The notes beneath the pieces were generated by a model. The model saw nothing but the letters and a program-made list of their open reading frames with translations. It was not told the origin of the DNA and did no database searches. A stretch of DNA of 64,000 nt, from assembly GCA_900708905.1 (NCBI GenBank), contig CAADRB010000022.1:235457-299456 (forward strand), read 5' to 3'. Source of the DNA: Hymenolepis diminuta (Eukaryota > Platyhelminthes > Cestoda > Cyclophyllidea > Hymenolepididae). Every line of letters starts with the position of its first letter. Position 1 is the first letter of the stretch. Position numbers and translations under genes: made by a program. Positions 24,640 through 36,900 of this stretch are shown here, one piece after another.

Positions 24640-24710
24640 CAAATTCTGGGAATCGAATCGTGACCTCTGACATGCCAGACATGAGTGGCGGCCAATGCGC
24701 CATCGACGTT
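24640..24710 (-). repeat. tRNA-derived SINE-like copy
   Basis: On the minus strand it has an A-box-like TGGCGCATTGG (24692-24702) and a B-box-like GATTCGATTCCC (24648-24659) at tRNA-like spacing, with GTCAGAGGTCAC between them. It shares this core with three other copies in the window. No intact tRNA fold or anticodon arm was recognised. It may extend further to about 24560. Confidence 0.5.
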
Positions 24711-27700
24711 CAATATTCACTATATTACTGCTATTCTGTTATTTGTTAAATATGTGTTGTTCAACCTGCACATAGTCCTCAAGGTTTTGACATCTGATGA
24801 ATGGGTCGAATGGCCCTTTTAATAGCCAGGTGATCAAATTACTAATTGATTCGAAAATAAGTTTTAACAGTTCCCTGTTTTAGCCCAAATTGCTAAACAG
24901 TCCAATCTTTGTCTCTTGGAATGCTTATATTCAGGGAATATGTGACGTTCAGAGTCCGAATGCGAAAATAACAGATAGGAAATTCACCATTTAAGGAAAT
25001 GAATTTCCTCAGGTCTTAATACTGGTCAATTCAATGAGCATTCCCTTACCTTAAGAGGAGTATTAAATGACTTTCAATAGGCTGGGAGATTATTTCCTTC
25101 ATTGTTTAGAATAAAAGACTATAGTTTCATATGAAATATTAATAGATTTTCATACATATGACTAACCACTGAATCTTTTTTTATTCGCGGCTAATTAAGC
25201 TTACATCTATCTTAATCATTGTGCTACTTTGATATTTATGGCTATATGCTCTTTTAAATTGGCATAGTTAGAAGAGAATATCAAGGTTATTTAATTGTTA
25301 CTAGTATTATGAGCCTTTTTTTTCGTTGTAAACCGATTTCGGGAACACATCTATCTTAACCGTCTTATTTCACTTTTATTTATGGTATCCTCATCGAAAT
25401 CTATTGTATTGGGATGACCGTTTTTTAATTTACCTGAAATTATTAGTCACGCCAATGCAAAAAAAATTTTTATAATTTCTAATCCAAACGTCATGCTTTA
25501 AGGAGGGTACTGATAGCATTATTAATTTTGCTTATTTACTATTATCTTCATGGTAATGGTCTCTTAAATTTTCATCCAAACGCAAAGGATCTTGATCACG
25601 TTTCTTATGTGTTATGTATTTTTTTGTCCATTTCTGCGAAGCTTATCTATTTTTTACCAAGTGCGTTCAATAAAAAAGATCGGTTAAGGTCGATTTCAAG
25701 AAAAGTAATTTAACGGATAAAATGTAGTATTTGATGAAATGAAAGACGAGAAGTTTAAAAATCCTGTTTCTAAAGAGTAGAAATTTACTTCCAATTGAAG
25801 AATTAAAACCTTTTCGTAATATTGTTTTGGGCTAATCGGTTTCATTTTAAATACTAAATGTATTTCACATCCATATATTTTCAAAATTGTATTCGTTTGC
25901 TAGCTACATAAGCTTAAGCCATTAGATGCTTGCTTTTATTCTGTTTCCATCGCTACAAAATAGTTATTTGATATAAAGCGATTTTTATTTAATCAAACGA
26001 CTTCCAGCCAATATGTCGAAATAGATGTGAAACTGATTTCTGTGTTTAATACCGGTTTAAAGCATGTTGTTACTAAAAAGAAAGCACACACTCTGAATTG
26101 ACCGGGCTTTTAATTGATCGTTAGTGCCATTGCAATCTCAATATTACAACAGTTTTACTTCACGTTGTTATCTTTCTTATGAACATTTATTTAGAAATAA
26201 CAGTGATGGATTCTAGTGCAAATCCCTGAGATTTGATTTTATTTCCTATGGAGGCGGTGTAGTGCTTCTTACTTTTTGCTATCCTATCTTAAATGTAGAA
26301 CTCGGAACTCTCCCTTTTATCCAGATAGTCACCATAATCCACCTTTTAAGGATGTAGTATACAGATCTCCAGAGTGTACTCTTACATTTTAGCTACCAGA
26401 CAAATCTAGACAATCCAGCTCAGGTATTTATTGAAGCTAACATTTTAGCAGTTCTTGGATAGTCTTGAACAATCCCAGTTCATCGGTTTGTAGCTTTATA
26501 CTATGGCTATCCTATTAGTAGTAGAAAGTAAAATTCGTTGGCTACAACATTGGGACTGATTTTATTGGGTGCTTTGGTTAGCCAAATATTTCCCTCTCGT
26601 CTTGTTTCGTTCGTCTAAACCATGATTTTGTTTGGACTTTCTTCACTATCGGCACCTGGTAGCTCAGTATCACCTAATTACGCTATTATGTTGGAGCTCG
26701 ACCATTAGAGCTCATTTCAACACTATTTTGCCTTCAATCTCATTTGTTTTCTCTTTGATCCTCATATTAGGCTCCTTAGATTGAAGTGTTTGGATAACCT
26801 TGAACGAATGGTAAACCCTGTCTTTCTCAAAAAAATTGCCATTAAACTAAGAAATTTGGTGTTGGAACTGTTTGTGCTATAATCTTGTTGCCAGAGATGT
26901 GCTCATTAGCATGGTGGTTTGGTTTTAAAGGAAATAATGATGATTAGTGAAAGATTATCCTTGTTTTTTATTGGGGTAACTTGAGCTCCACCCTGATTCA
27001 GTCGCTATTTCCACCCTGCACGCTTAGGGAAGTAGAAAAATTTAAACTCTGATCATTGAGAAAATACGATTTTTGCTTCAAGTGAATGAATTTGATCACA
27101 ACTTAAAGTAAATCACCTCAGGTATTTCCAAATTTTGAAGTCGTCAACTACAAGATAAGTATATACTGTACTGTGGAGGTTGGACAATTAAATGAATGAC
27201 TCCCACATAGAGGAGAAGATTTCAGGCCTAAAAATGCGCATATATCTCCAGAGTGGTTAGTTAGTATAGGCGAAGGTTTGCAACTGACCTAGTGAAAATA
27301 AAAACTCCGAGATGTTGGACAAGTTAAGATTTTAGTGACCTTACATTTAATTGCTGTCTTAAGTCGCTTTTAACCTGGTTTCAAACTCCTTCCTTTGGTG
27401 TCTCCTAAACAAAAGCCTCTGTACTAAATTTTCGCATAAAATTCTTCCTCCTGAGAATTATTTCGGAAGTAGTTCTGGGATAATTGTTAAATATTTCTCT
27501 ACAAAACAATCAAGCTTATAGTTCTGGAAATGACTTATGACACATGCCACTGTTTGATGTTGGCTAATACTCATAATTGGTGTTTAATATCTATTTTAAT
27601 TTGGTAATTTCTTTATATGAGATCTGATGATCGATTTGATTGTAGGAAAAATCGGGTATTTTCCATGTCTGGACAGAAAATAGAATATTTCTGTGGACGT

Positions 27701-27769
27701 AATTTGTTCCTCTAGTACTAAAACACTCAAGACCCATTACAGGCAGTGTTAAATAAAGGCATCTTTCAG

Positions 27770-27895
27770 CTTTTCTAGTGGGAAATTTGCGTTCTACCAT
27801 CCTTGTTGATCTGAATTGATTAATGAGGTCGATCATCCACATCACTAATGTACAAGTATGACCCACTGATCTCATGACCTCTGGCAGATGTGCGC
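27770..27895 (-). repeat. SINE-like copy, degraded
   Basis: The minus strand carries GCGCACATCTGCC then AGAGGTCATGAG, the same core as the copies near 24660, 51355 and 62383. It also shares a downstream GATGTGGATG-like piece with the 62340 copy. The promoter boxes are eroded. Confidence 0.35.
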
Positions 27896-28091
27896 TGTGT
27901 ATAAACAGTAATACTCAATTAGTGAATGGAAACCGTCGTTAGATCTTCAGGTCTTTTTTATCTATGTTTGAACTAAAGTAGCCATAATGTCTCTGGTTAA
28001 GTAGTTAGGTTTAATATTGCAACGCAAACACGTATCAATGGTTTGCCCTAAACTGTGAGGTTATGTTTGCCTCAAGCAATTAACTGCCAGC

Positions 28092-28107
28092 GCCATTGGC
28101 CAATGGC
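28092..28107. promoter_or_regulatory. Perfect 16-bp palindrome with two CCAAT boxes
   Basis: GCCATTGGCCAATGGC is self-complementary and holds a CCAAT pentamer on each strand. It is isolated in AT-rich DNA, with a donor-like ATGTAAGTG about 100 bp downstream near 28200. It could belong to a promoter upstream of the RhoGAP gene, but this is not shown. Confidence 0.3.
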
Positions 28108-29555
28108 TTCGAACAATCTAATTGACTAGGTTGGCACTTCCGTTTCACGCTAAAATTTCGATTTATTTCTTATGATTCTCTTCTAGTGAGAATTATCAAA
28201 ATGTAAGTGCCTGATTATTATTGTGAGGGAAAATAAATCCTGCAGCACGTTATTTACATCAGATGGTACCTTAATATTTCTATTGTAAATGGTTCTGGAA
28301 AGATTTACCTTTTTTATGACCTCCAAAGTACTTACTTGAATATTATCCATGGGAAGAAGTTTTTGCTTAAGTTATAAATATTATTTTATTCAATATCCAT
28401 AAAGCTTCCAAGGTGCTTATTCCTATTTTATTACCTTAGAGTATTTGATGACCTTGTTACCTACTCATTTAGGTGTAGCACATTTACTAACCCGCATTTA
28501 ACACTCTCCTTTAAGTGCGAGCAAACTCACAGGTTTATTAAACCAACTAATTTTAATAGGCGTGTTTCTTACTTCCTCCTCTTCCATCTTATTTTATGAT
28601 TAAAAACAAGGGAATTAGAAATGTGATGGATTAGAAAATTACTTCATCCTGCATTGGTAACTCCTATGCTTTAACGAAACAGGGTTTTCATGACTCATTT
28701 TTCTTCCTCTCATTTCAATCTCGTATGTACTTTACCCCTTCTAGGTGATATTATACTGTAAGATTATTTGATTCATAAGATATATAAATTCCAAGCCATT
28801 AATGGTCCAATAATGTTTCAGTATGCTTTATTTCTCTAAATATGACTTTAGATTTGCTTTCTATTTATCTTGACTTGATAGCTATCATGTCTTTTACCAT
28901 TTACAATCTGATACTCCAACCTTTCCTGAAAGACAGGTTCTCGTTGACAGCGAAAACTTCCTATAGTTCAACTCGGAATATGTAAAATATAACCTAATTC
29001 ATAATAGTTCATATAGATTATTTATTTTCAATAATAGTGGGAAGAGTGCATAAAATGAAACATTGGTTTCATTAAGAGTATTTAAGTAATTAAGTATTTA
29101 ATAATTTTATGTAATTATATTTTCTCCTTGACAATGTCAGATATAGTATCATTATATTAATGGAATTTCTTATTATACCTTTAGGTAAAACACTTCAAGC
29201 AGATAATTTGAAAGCTTTTACGTGTTTGAGTGAATTACTTTGCATGTTTATTTGTACCGTCTTTATTCTATTGACGAAGTCATCATCAAAGATAGTCTCC
29301 ACTTTAATTTTTTCCTTCATCATATAATTTTAGACACTCGTACGATACCTACGTTTTCCAGCTTATATGATACACGATGCTTACTCTCAACAAGTCACAG
29401 TACCAGTTTACTATGTAATGGTTAAGGCGGTATATTTTAAACTAATGTAGGTAGGTGCTTGCGAAATATGCCACAGCTTCTCTTGATTTCGATTTGATAA
29501 AATTAAGTAGAAAAAGAATCGAAGTGCATTTTATTAACTTGTGATCGTTATTTAC

Positions 29556-29683
29556 ATGGATGAAACTCGCCGTGTAACTGATTATTGGAGGTCATACCAC
29601 CGATGGAATCTGAGACAGGCGTCATGGACGGTGCGCGTCTCCGTACGTCTTATCAACAATAAGGATAACGAAATATGGATATT
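29556..29683 (+). CDS. Orphan first-exon candidate
   Basis: ATG frame MDETRRVTDYWRSYHRW continuing to NNKDNEIW, then a strong donor TT|GTAAGTG at 29684. It is 42 codons plus two bases, and more GC-rich and compositionally protein-like than its surroundings. The phase (2 bases left over) does not fit the first recognised RhoGAP exon at 33903, which needs phase 0, so an intermediate exon or a different gene would be required. No family was recognised. It is either a real 5' exon or chance. Confidence 0.25.
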
Positions 29684-32600
29684 GTAAGTGATCTAAATAG
29701 AATAAAAGTCCTCGAAAAAAGGAACTCAATTTAATATAATACGAATATCTGAACGTTAATAATAGGAGAGAGAAGGGAACACGAGTATGCGAAATGTTGC
29801 ACTCAGCTCGTGTGTTGTTAACCGCTCCTTGTTAGAATTCAATGGTCCTCAGACGTTGGTTGGCCCTTCTTTTGTGTCGTGAGTATATACTCGAAAATGG
29901 TAGAATGTTTGGTTGGTTGATTGGCTATTTTGGCGGTCCCCATACATGCCATTTATAATATCATCTTTAAGATTTATACTGTCCTTTCTAAATTGACGAT
30001 ACATGTACTCTTCGGCCTTGAGATATGTTTGTCAGTGTCCTACTAGAACGAGGTGGGCTCTATTTTTGCTATTTTTTCCATTATACACTTCTGGCATCAT
30101 TTTTGACCAATCGGCCTTCTCAGATGTTGGTTATTTTGCAATTTCAAAAGCATTTTTGAGAGTATCTTTCCTTAGTAAGCTTTTTAGATGTATATTATGT
30201 GCCCTCAGATCTCATATTCTCTCAGTCCTACCTGTTAAACACCGATTTTGAATTCCCTCATTTTTTCCTTCTTAATTTTTTGCACATTTCTAACAAATAA
30301 ATACTCAAAAACTCTAATTAATCTATCGTTCTTTGGAGCTGGTTTATAATTTCATTTATCTAGAATTTTATTTTGGAAATAATTGTTGTAGTTCCTTGTT
30401 CAAACCGTATTTATTGTTGTCATTTATGTTTTTACTATTTACAAAATTCGGTGTTTTTATTAGAGCTTCCGTTGATCCCTAGATTGGGTTTTATTATCCC
30501 CTGCAGATGATAGTGGTCATTTCATAAATGTTTATAATTTGAACTTAACGCTTTTTAATGCAACTCTGATTATATTCACGAATGACCTGGAATCTTCTAA
30601 TTCACAATATATGATTATAATGTGGATTCTAATGGATGTTTTAGGTTATTGTTATGGTCATTTGTTCATGTTATTATCTTACTGCCTCAAAAATAGCCCA
30701 GGAATCAATAAAAATACACGGATTTTATATTGACGTCTTTATTGATATATGCCAAGTCACTAGCAGTTAGTTCATTCAAACAAATATGTAAAATGTGTAG
30801 GTAACATGAAAATTGTAACTTGTATTTTTTGTGGAAACATAATTTATTTCACATAAACTTCATCGTGTATTTAATTCTTATAACAGTAGAGGGTTGAACT
30901 TGGTCTTATATACGGAAGGTTGTCAATATTATCAGAGATCAACTTGCAAGTCTGCCATATCAAAAATCACGGATTTGAAATTCAGTGTCGAACGGAATGA
31001 GCATTGGAAATTATAAGGTAAAAAAGACTGCCTTTAGATCGAGTCTCAAGCTTTATGAGTTCAGTGATTCTCCTATAGGTGGTAGTGTTTCAGAAAAAAG
31101 TGCTTCCTATATTCTCTTCAGAGTGGCGTTTTCGCAGTTATCGATCTTGAATGGTTTTCTGATTATTAACATTGCACTAAGCCTTCCCTTATGTTTTATT
31201 TATATTATAAATAATCAGTATTCCCAACAATAATTCCCTTTGTACGAATGCTCACGGGTTGACCAAAAGTAGTCCCATTGCTATTTCAATCTCCACTGCA
31301 CTGTGATTTCAAAGTAACTATTGAAGGAAATTTTATATAATCGGTTATTTCAATATCTTTTGGAGTTAAGCGATTTGCATAACCTCGTGATTAAGCAGTT
31401 TAGTTTTTTAGAAACTGATTTTATAAATGAAATGTTACGATATTTTGTAATCTGTCATGAGATCTGGTTTATTGTTTTCTTAAAAGAAAACTTAATTCTG
31501 AAGTTTTTTCCTTCGTTGTGTAATTTTCCTTAGATTGTGTTATTTTACATTTAATTCATTGGAACAAAATGCCTTTTCGACGATATAGTTGATAGTGAGT
31601 ACACAGTTTTCTAAAAAAGTGGGCGAAAATTAGAGTATATGTGGGTTTTGGAAAGTGACGATGTGTTTTTATTAGCCTTTATTCTCTTAATTCATTTAAT
31701 TTTGCAAACTAAGCATAACGAAATTGATTTGATTCCACTAACTCCAAACACTAATTTATACTGACTAACGGTTCTATAGCTACGGAGATGAAATAGGAGC
31801 GGTCATTCAATCTTACGAACGTTTTACTTTTGCTTTCTTCGACCACCAAATTCGAACTATTTTTTAATTACTCAACTATGAGATGCATACGAATTTAAAT
31901 CTTCGTTCGTCCAAAGCCAGCATCCTGTTCAATACTGCACTCACCAATCTCCAGCCGAATTCACCATTCCTAAATATACCAATTCAAGGGAAATCAAATT
32001 TTAAAAACGAAATCAGCAATATTAACTCTTCTTTGTTTAAAAAAATATCTAATTAGTATCTTTATTTGATCATTGAGAACGACAATAAAAATTGCTTTAC
32101 GCTCTAGAGTGGACTGGAGTATCAGCAAAGTTTAATCCAGGCCATCTGCCTTGGGGTTGTTTTTTAGTTGAAAATGATGTCGTTAATCTTGTACGTAAGC
32201 ATCTTCAATTGGTTACAATTTGGTAAACATTTCGAGTGAAATATCTCAGTGTCTTGCATTGCACATGATGTTATTATTAATTATATTGAAAAGAAAAAGT
32301 TTTGGATTTAAATATTCCCAGAAAATCTGAGGCAAACTATTTTCCTACGTTAATTTTATTTTAATTAGTTTACTTATAAACAGAGAGGTCATGTGCAGCA
32401 TGCTATTTCTTATTATTATTATTACTGACAGTAATACACGAAAATTTTACAGGTTTTATTTGTTGAAAGCGATCGAAATCGGTTAATAGCAAATCCAACA
32501 AATGATAAAGGGGAGGGGATCAGAAAGATGCTGAGAGCAACATCAAGATATCAAAGAGTCTTACTTCATTTATTGCTAGAGCCCGGGCTGCACAATATTT

Positions 32601-33902
32601 ACTAAGTGGGTAGTTCACGTTCCGAAATTCAAATTTCATTATTCTTCCCCTGGATTTCAGCAAATGCTTGTCTACGATGTTCAGTGCTTTTTGACCGATT
32701 TTATTTACTCAAGGGTCGGTCTTGCTACCTCATTTCACGTTTTCTTCCAGTGGTTGAGAGGGCAAATGATCTTATGTGATATTCCACAGGTTATGGTATT
32801 TATGTAAAATGTAAATTACTTTTACTGTGGATTTTTAGTGTATAAAATTCAATATTTCTTTTATAACTGCCTACTTTTTCCACTCATTCTTTCATCCCGG
32901 GCTTTTGGGATATCATTATCATCACTTAACTTAGCTTCAATAGAATACAATTATTTATGCATTTTATTTTCATTTATTTGTATCCGATTGAGCAGAATGA
33001 TTAAATGAAAATCTCAGGGATCTTCCCTATACGTAAATAATTTTTCATTATTATTAGCCATGGCAATGTTGAAATATCTTACAAATTTTATTCGTGGAAT
33101 GGCATTTGAATGCACTTAATTGCCAAATAGTCGTGTGGTTTGGTGATGAATCAGATGCACATTTGATTGCCCCATCAATGACGCATTACAATCTTCAATC
33201 TAGTTTCATTTTTTTAATGAAAATTTCATTCTCATTTCGAATCTTGTGAAATTTGATGAATATGAACATTATCCATGGGCGAACTTATTCCTTGGTAAAT
33301 ATGCCCATTTATTTTGCTACATTAATAACATACCAATTTATTTATAAAGCCAGTATACATTGTACTGTACATTCAATCAGACGCATAGGTACGAGTATAC
33401 AGGTTGGGGAAAGGATGAGAAGATTTGGTTCTTGGATTTGGGATTTTTACTTATTAACTACTCAGCTGGAAAGAAAATGTGCTGTTGCTTTTTTAAAGAT
33501 CCTTTGAAGAGACTCGCAGGAAATCTAATGTTAACATTGAGAATATTATTCTGATATGTGGAGTTTTATTTCTAAAAATCAATTTACGGAGATCTCGAAA
33601 ATATCTTTTAAACCCCTTTGAAAATGTAAAAACGGTGTACACTGATTTTAATTAGTGCAGACGGTCACTATGTCCAGGAGACGTGCGCTGAGGTCGTGCC
33701 TTTTGATTTAGATGTGTCAGATTCACGTAGGACTATTAAATTCTTCACTCTAACGTCTATGTTTGAAAATTTCTCCACTCGAATCATGCGAAGCACAATT
33801 TAATGTAATTACAAAGTCGACTTTGGTATTAAGGTGTTTTACAAGCTCAAAAATGTGATCATCTGAAACCTGTTGAAATTAATCATCTTTCATCATTCAT
33901 AG
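29684..33902. other. Gene-free stretch upstream of the RhoGAP gene
   Basis: No supported coding exon. This may be 5' flank or a long 5' intron of the RhoGAP gene. Short open frames such as 33253-33507 have no motif. Confidence 0.35.
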
Positions 33903-36900
33903 GAACTGTGCATTCAGGAAGTAATTGACGCCGAATTCCATGACATCTCCCGTCTGGGCGTCCTCCAAGTTGGTGGAACAGATCATGATGGACGAAGAGT
34001 TATCGCCTTCTTCGCTTGTCGACTTCCACATTCCGATCTGATTGACCATGATCGGCTTTTACAGTAAGTTGTACCTTATTGTTTGTAAAGATGCGTGCGT
34101 TTTAATCTGATCCAAAGTGAATGGAACAATTTATATGAGAAGACTAAGTAAAATACATTCGTGTGATATTAGGGCATTACATTTTCCTCTTGCCAATGTG
34201 AGAAAACTATTTTATTAACTGTTTTCCCTTGGAAAATAATATTTTTACTATGTCTGCTATATTTCCTGTATATTTATATTATTTGCCCGTCTATATCCTT
34301 TTAAGGTTCCTTTTGTGTCTAACTGACTTGTGTGCGCATTCCCTTCTATCTCTATCTGAGAATACTGGGATATCGGATTTATAAATCCTAAAACCTCTTA
34401 AGGCATTAATTGTGCTCATGTTTTAGCGTACTTTTACTGTTTAAGTATAAATTTGTTCTAATCTTGCTTAAGTCCACAAATAAATCAATCGGGATTTCTA
34501 ATTTATCTTTTAAAATTTCTCAGGCACTTTATATGGTTGGAAAATTAGGCGTGGTCCTTTGGGATTTTCTGTCCATTGTATATTTTGGCATGTTTGTTGA
34601 GATTTTGATTAAATGATTTCTTAAACATTGTAAAATTTGCTTACTGCAGCAATAGGAAACCTGACATACAATTTCTGGCTCTGGCTTATTGATAGATAGC
34701 TAAGCAATTCGGATTAGATCCATTTCGATTGTAGTAAGTTGCATTATTTTTTTTGTCAGGACATCGGTGCATTCATGGAGTACAATCCAACCGGTGATCT
34801 CTGTATAAAAATCGGTTCTTTTTGAGTGGGCTCGATGTGCGTTTCTAAGACCGTTCTCACTCTATGTTTCCGAGTGCAGTTGTTTTCCCATGTGGCTCTA
34901 GTCCAATTTATTTTAGAACTTTCTGCAAAGTAAAGGTCGATTTGATGCTATAATAGGTTTAATATAAGCATTTTCTTTTCTTAGTTCTCTGACTGAAATT
35001 TGCATTCGTTGAAGTGTAATCCTCAAAGTAAATAAATCTTCACCTTTTCATTCTCAGCTCCTGTTCGTTCACGCGTCACCTGTTTTCCTTTTAGAATACT
35101 CCTTTAAACAAGTACTTGTCATCGAAGATAAATCAAGTATTGTTAATCGATGCCCTTAAGACCTGTCACTTCTATTTATTTGATAAGCGAATTAAACACC
35201 TATCATTTCCTGTTCCCCCCAGAGAACTTATTTACTTTAACGACATCGGTTAAATCTACTTTCTTTCGAAATGAATCTGAATTACGCGAATGCATCTTAT
35301 TTTTTGCCTACAAAGAAGTGGGGAAGTTGATCGAAATATCCTAAGGGACTTCGGAATCCCAAAAGAGCTTCCTTGAGTGTCAAATTGCAGTATTATTTGC
35401 AAATAGAGAGCTTTCGATTTCGACCATGTTTTTATCCCAACGTTTCTCTTTTGTTTTTTCACGGATACGTCACGCTTTATTTCATTTGTTGTGCGACACA
35501 CGTCGTCACCTTTCTCTAGCAGTTATACTATTTTTACCTTATCACAGTGTTGTTACAACATTATTTTCAAAAGCTGAAATTAAAAGATTAAATTCACTTT
35601 TCTCACAGCGTTATTTACGATTGCACCCATGTGTGTGAATTTACTCTTTTTAGTGACTTGATGGTTTCGAAATCTGCACCCTCGAGTTGATTTGTATAAA
35701 GCAGTCATTATTTATAAGGTTGAGTTAGTAAACGAACCCATAAATTCTTGCTTTTAGACTGGGAAGAACCTGGGGAGTTACTGGGAATTTTAGTACTTGG
35801 TCGTTTGTTGTAATTATCATTGGTCCCATGTTAACTGTAAATTATTCTAGGGTCTAAACTAGGTGACATGTTTGCTAAGGTAAAGCTCGTCCTTCGTCCA
35901 ATCTGGTCTTTGAAACATTTTATTCTGATTATGTGAGTTTTACCATTTTTAATTTATGCTTTTTTCAAAAATCCGTCAGTTTCAAAGCTGCAGGTCTCTA
36001 AAACAGTGAAGATGGGGGTGGTGTCACCACCCAGTCCTTGAAAATTCTGTAATTTGAGATTTACGCTTTCTTCTGCTTCAAATAAATTAGAAGTGGTTTC
36101 TGAAATGTGACTGCGAAAGTACAAATGAATGTTAACTAATGCGAATATCAACCGCTCTGTAAACTAATTTCCATTTGAAATTCAGTTCTCAGCTATTTAG
36201 AAGATGTGATGGACAATAAAACACCAATCACAGCTCTAAGACTTGGGAAATTTTCACTTTTCAAAGAAGAAATCGTCATACTTTTCTCTCACTCCTCCTT
36301 CCTCCCGCCATTTTTAAACTCAATATTTAAGTTGTAATAATGCAGTTTCTTGTTTCATTTGTATTTACTATAGACATAATTTAGGAACTGTTTGTGCCAC
36401 TGAATTGCATTGCGATTAGTCGGAGAAAGTTTAACGAATCATTAATATTTGTTGGACAAAGGATCAATTGATGAATGGTGGTCGACCTCACTATGCCATG
36501 GAGGCTTCAAGTATACTGCGCGGTATTTGACATGTCAATTTCATACAATCTATGCTACACTGTGCTCAGAAAAGCGTTGATTTGCCTTCCTATTATATTT
36601 GTACTACAAATGATAAACATTTAATAATTGCACGCAATAAGAATATTTTTAATGATGATATACTATATTAGCATTTTTTCGTTCTAGATACGTGACCAAG
36701 ACTTTGGAACAATATGTCGCTTCTAATTACACGCTGGTCTACTTCCATTGGGGTCTCACGAGCCGAAATAAGCCAAACTTTTCATGGCTTGTTCGTGCAT
36801 ATCAGACATTTGATAGGAGGTAGGGTTATTTGTAAATCATACTCAAATATTTATAGGTGAATGTCTTATGTTTACTTCCCTGTTTTAGTTTCAAAAAGAA

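Larger units (their letters stand above)
24049..29555. other. Intergenic stretch with SINE-like copies
   Basis: No gene supported on either strand. It contains two tRNA-like repeats (24640-24710 and 27770-27895, both minus) and a 16-bp palindrome at 28092-28107. The longest open frames lie inside or beside repeats and lack motifs. Confidence 0.4.

Noticed and set aside
24794..24800. CTGATGA followed by GAA, suggesting a hammerhead ribozyme near a SINE-like copy
   Set aside because: No pairing stem II can be drawn between CTGATGA and GAA, and no cleavage-site arm was found.
30997..31017. ATG-AGC-ATT...AAG|GTAAAA as a short first exon of the RhoGAP gene
   Set aside because: Phase 0 would fit the exon at 33903, but the donor is weak, the exon encodes only seven residues and nothing links it to the gene.
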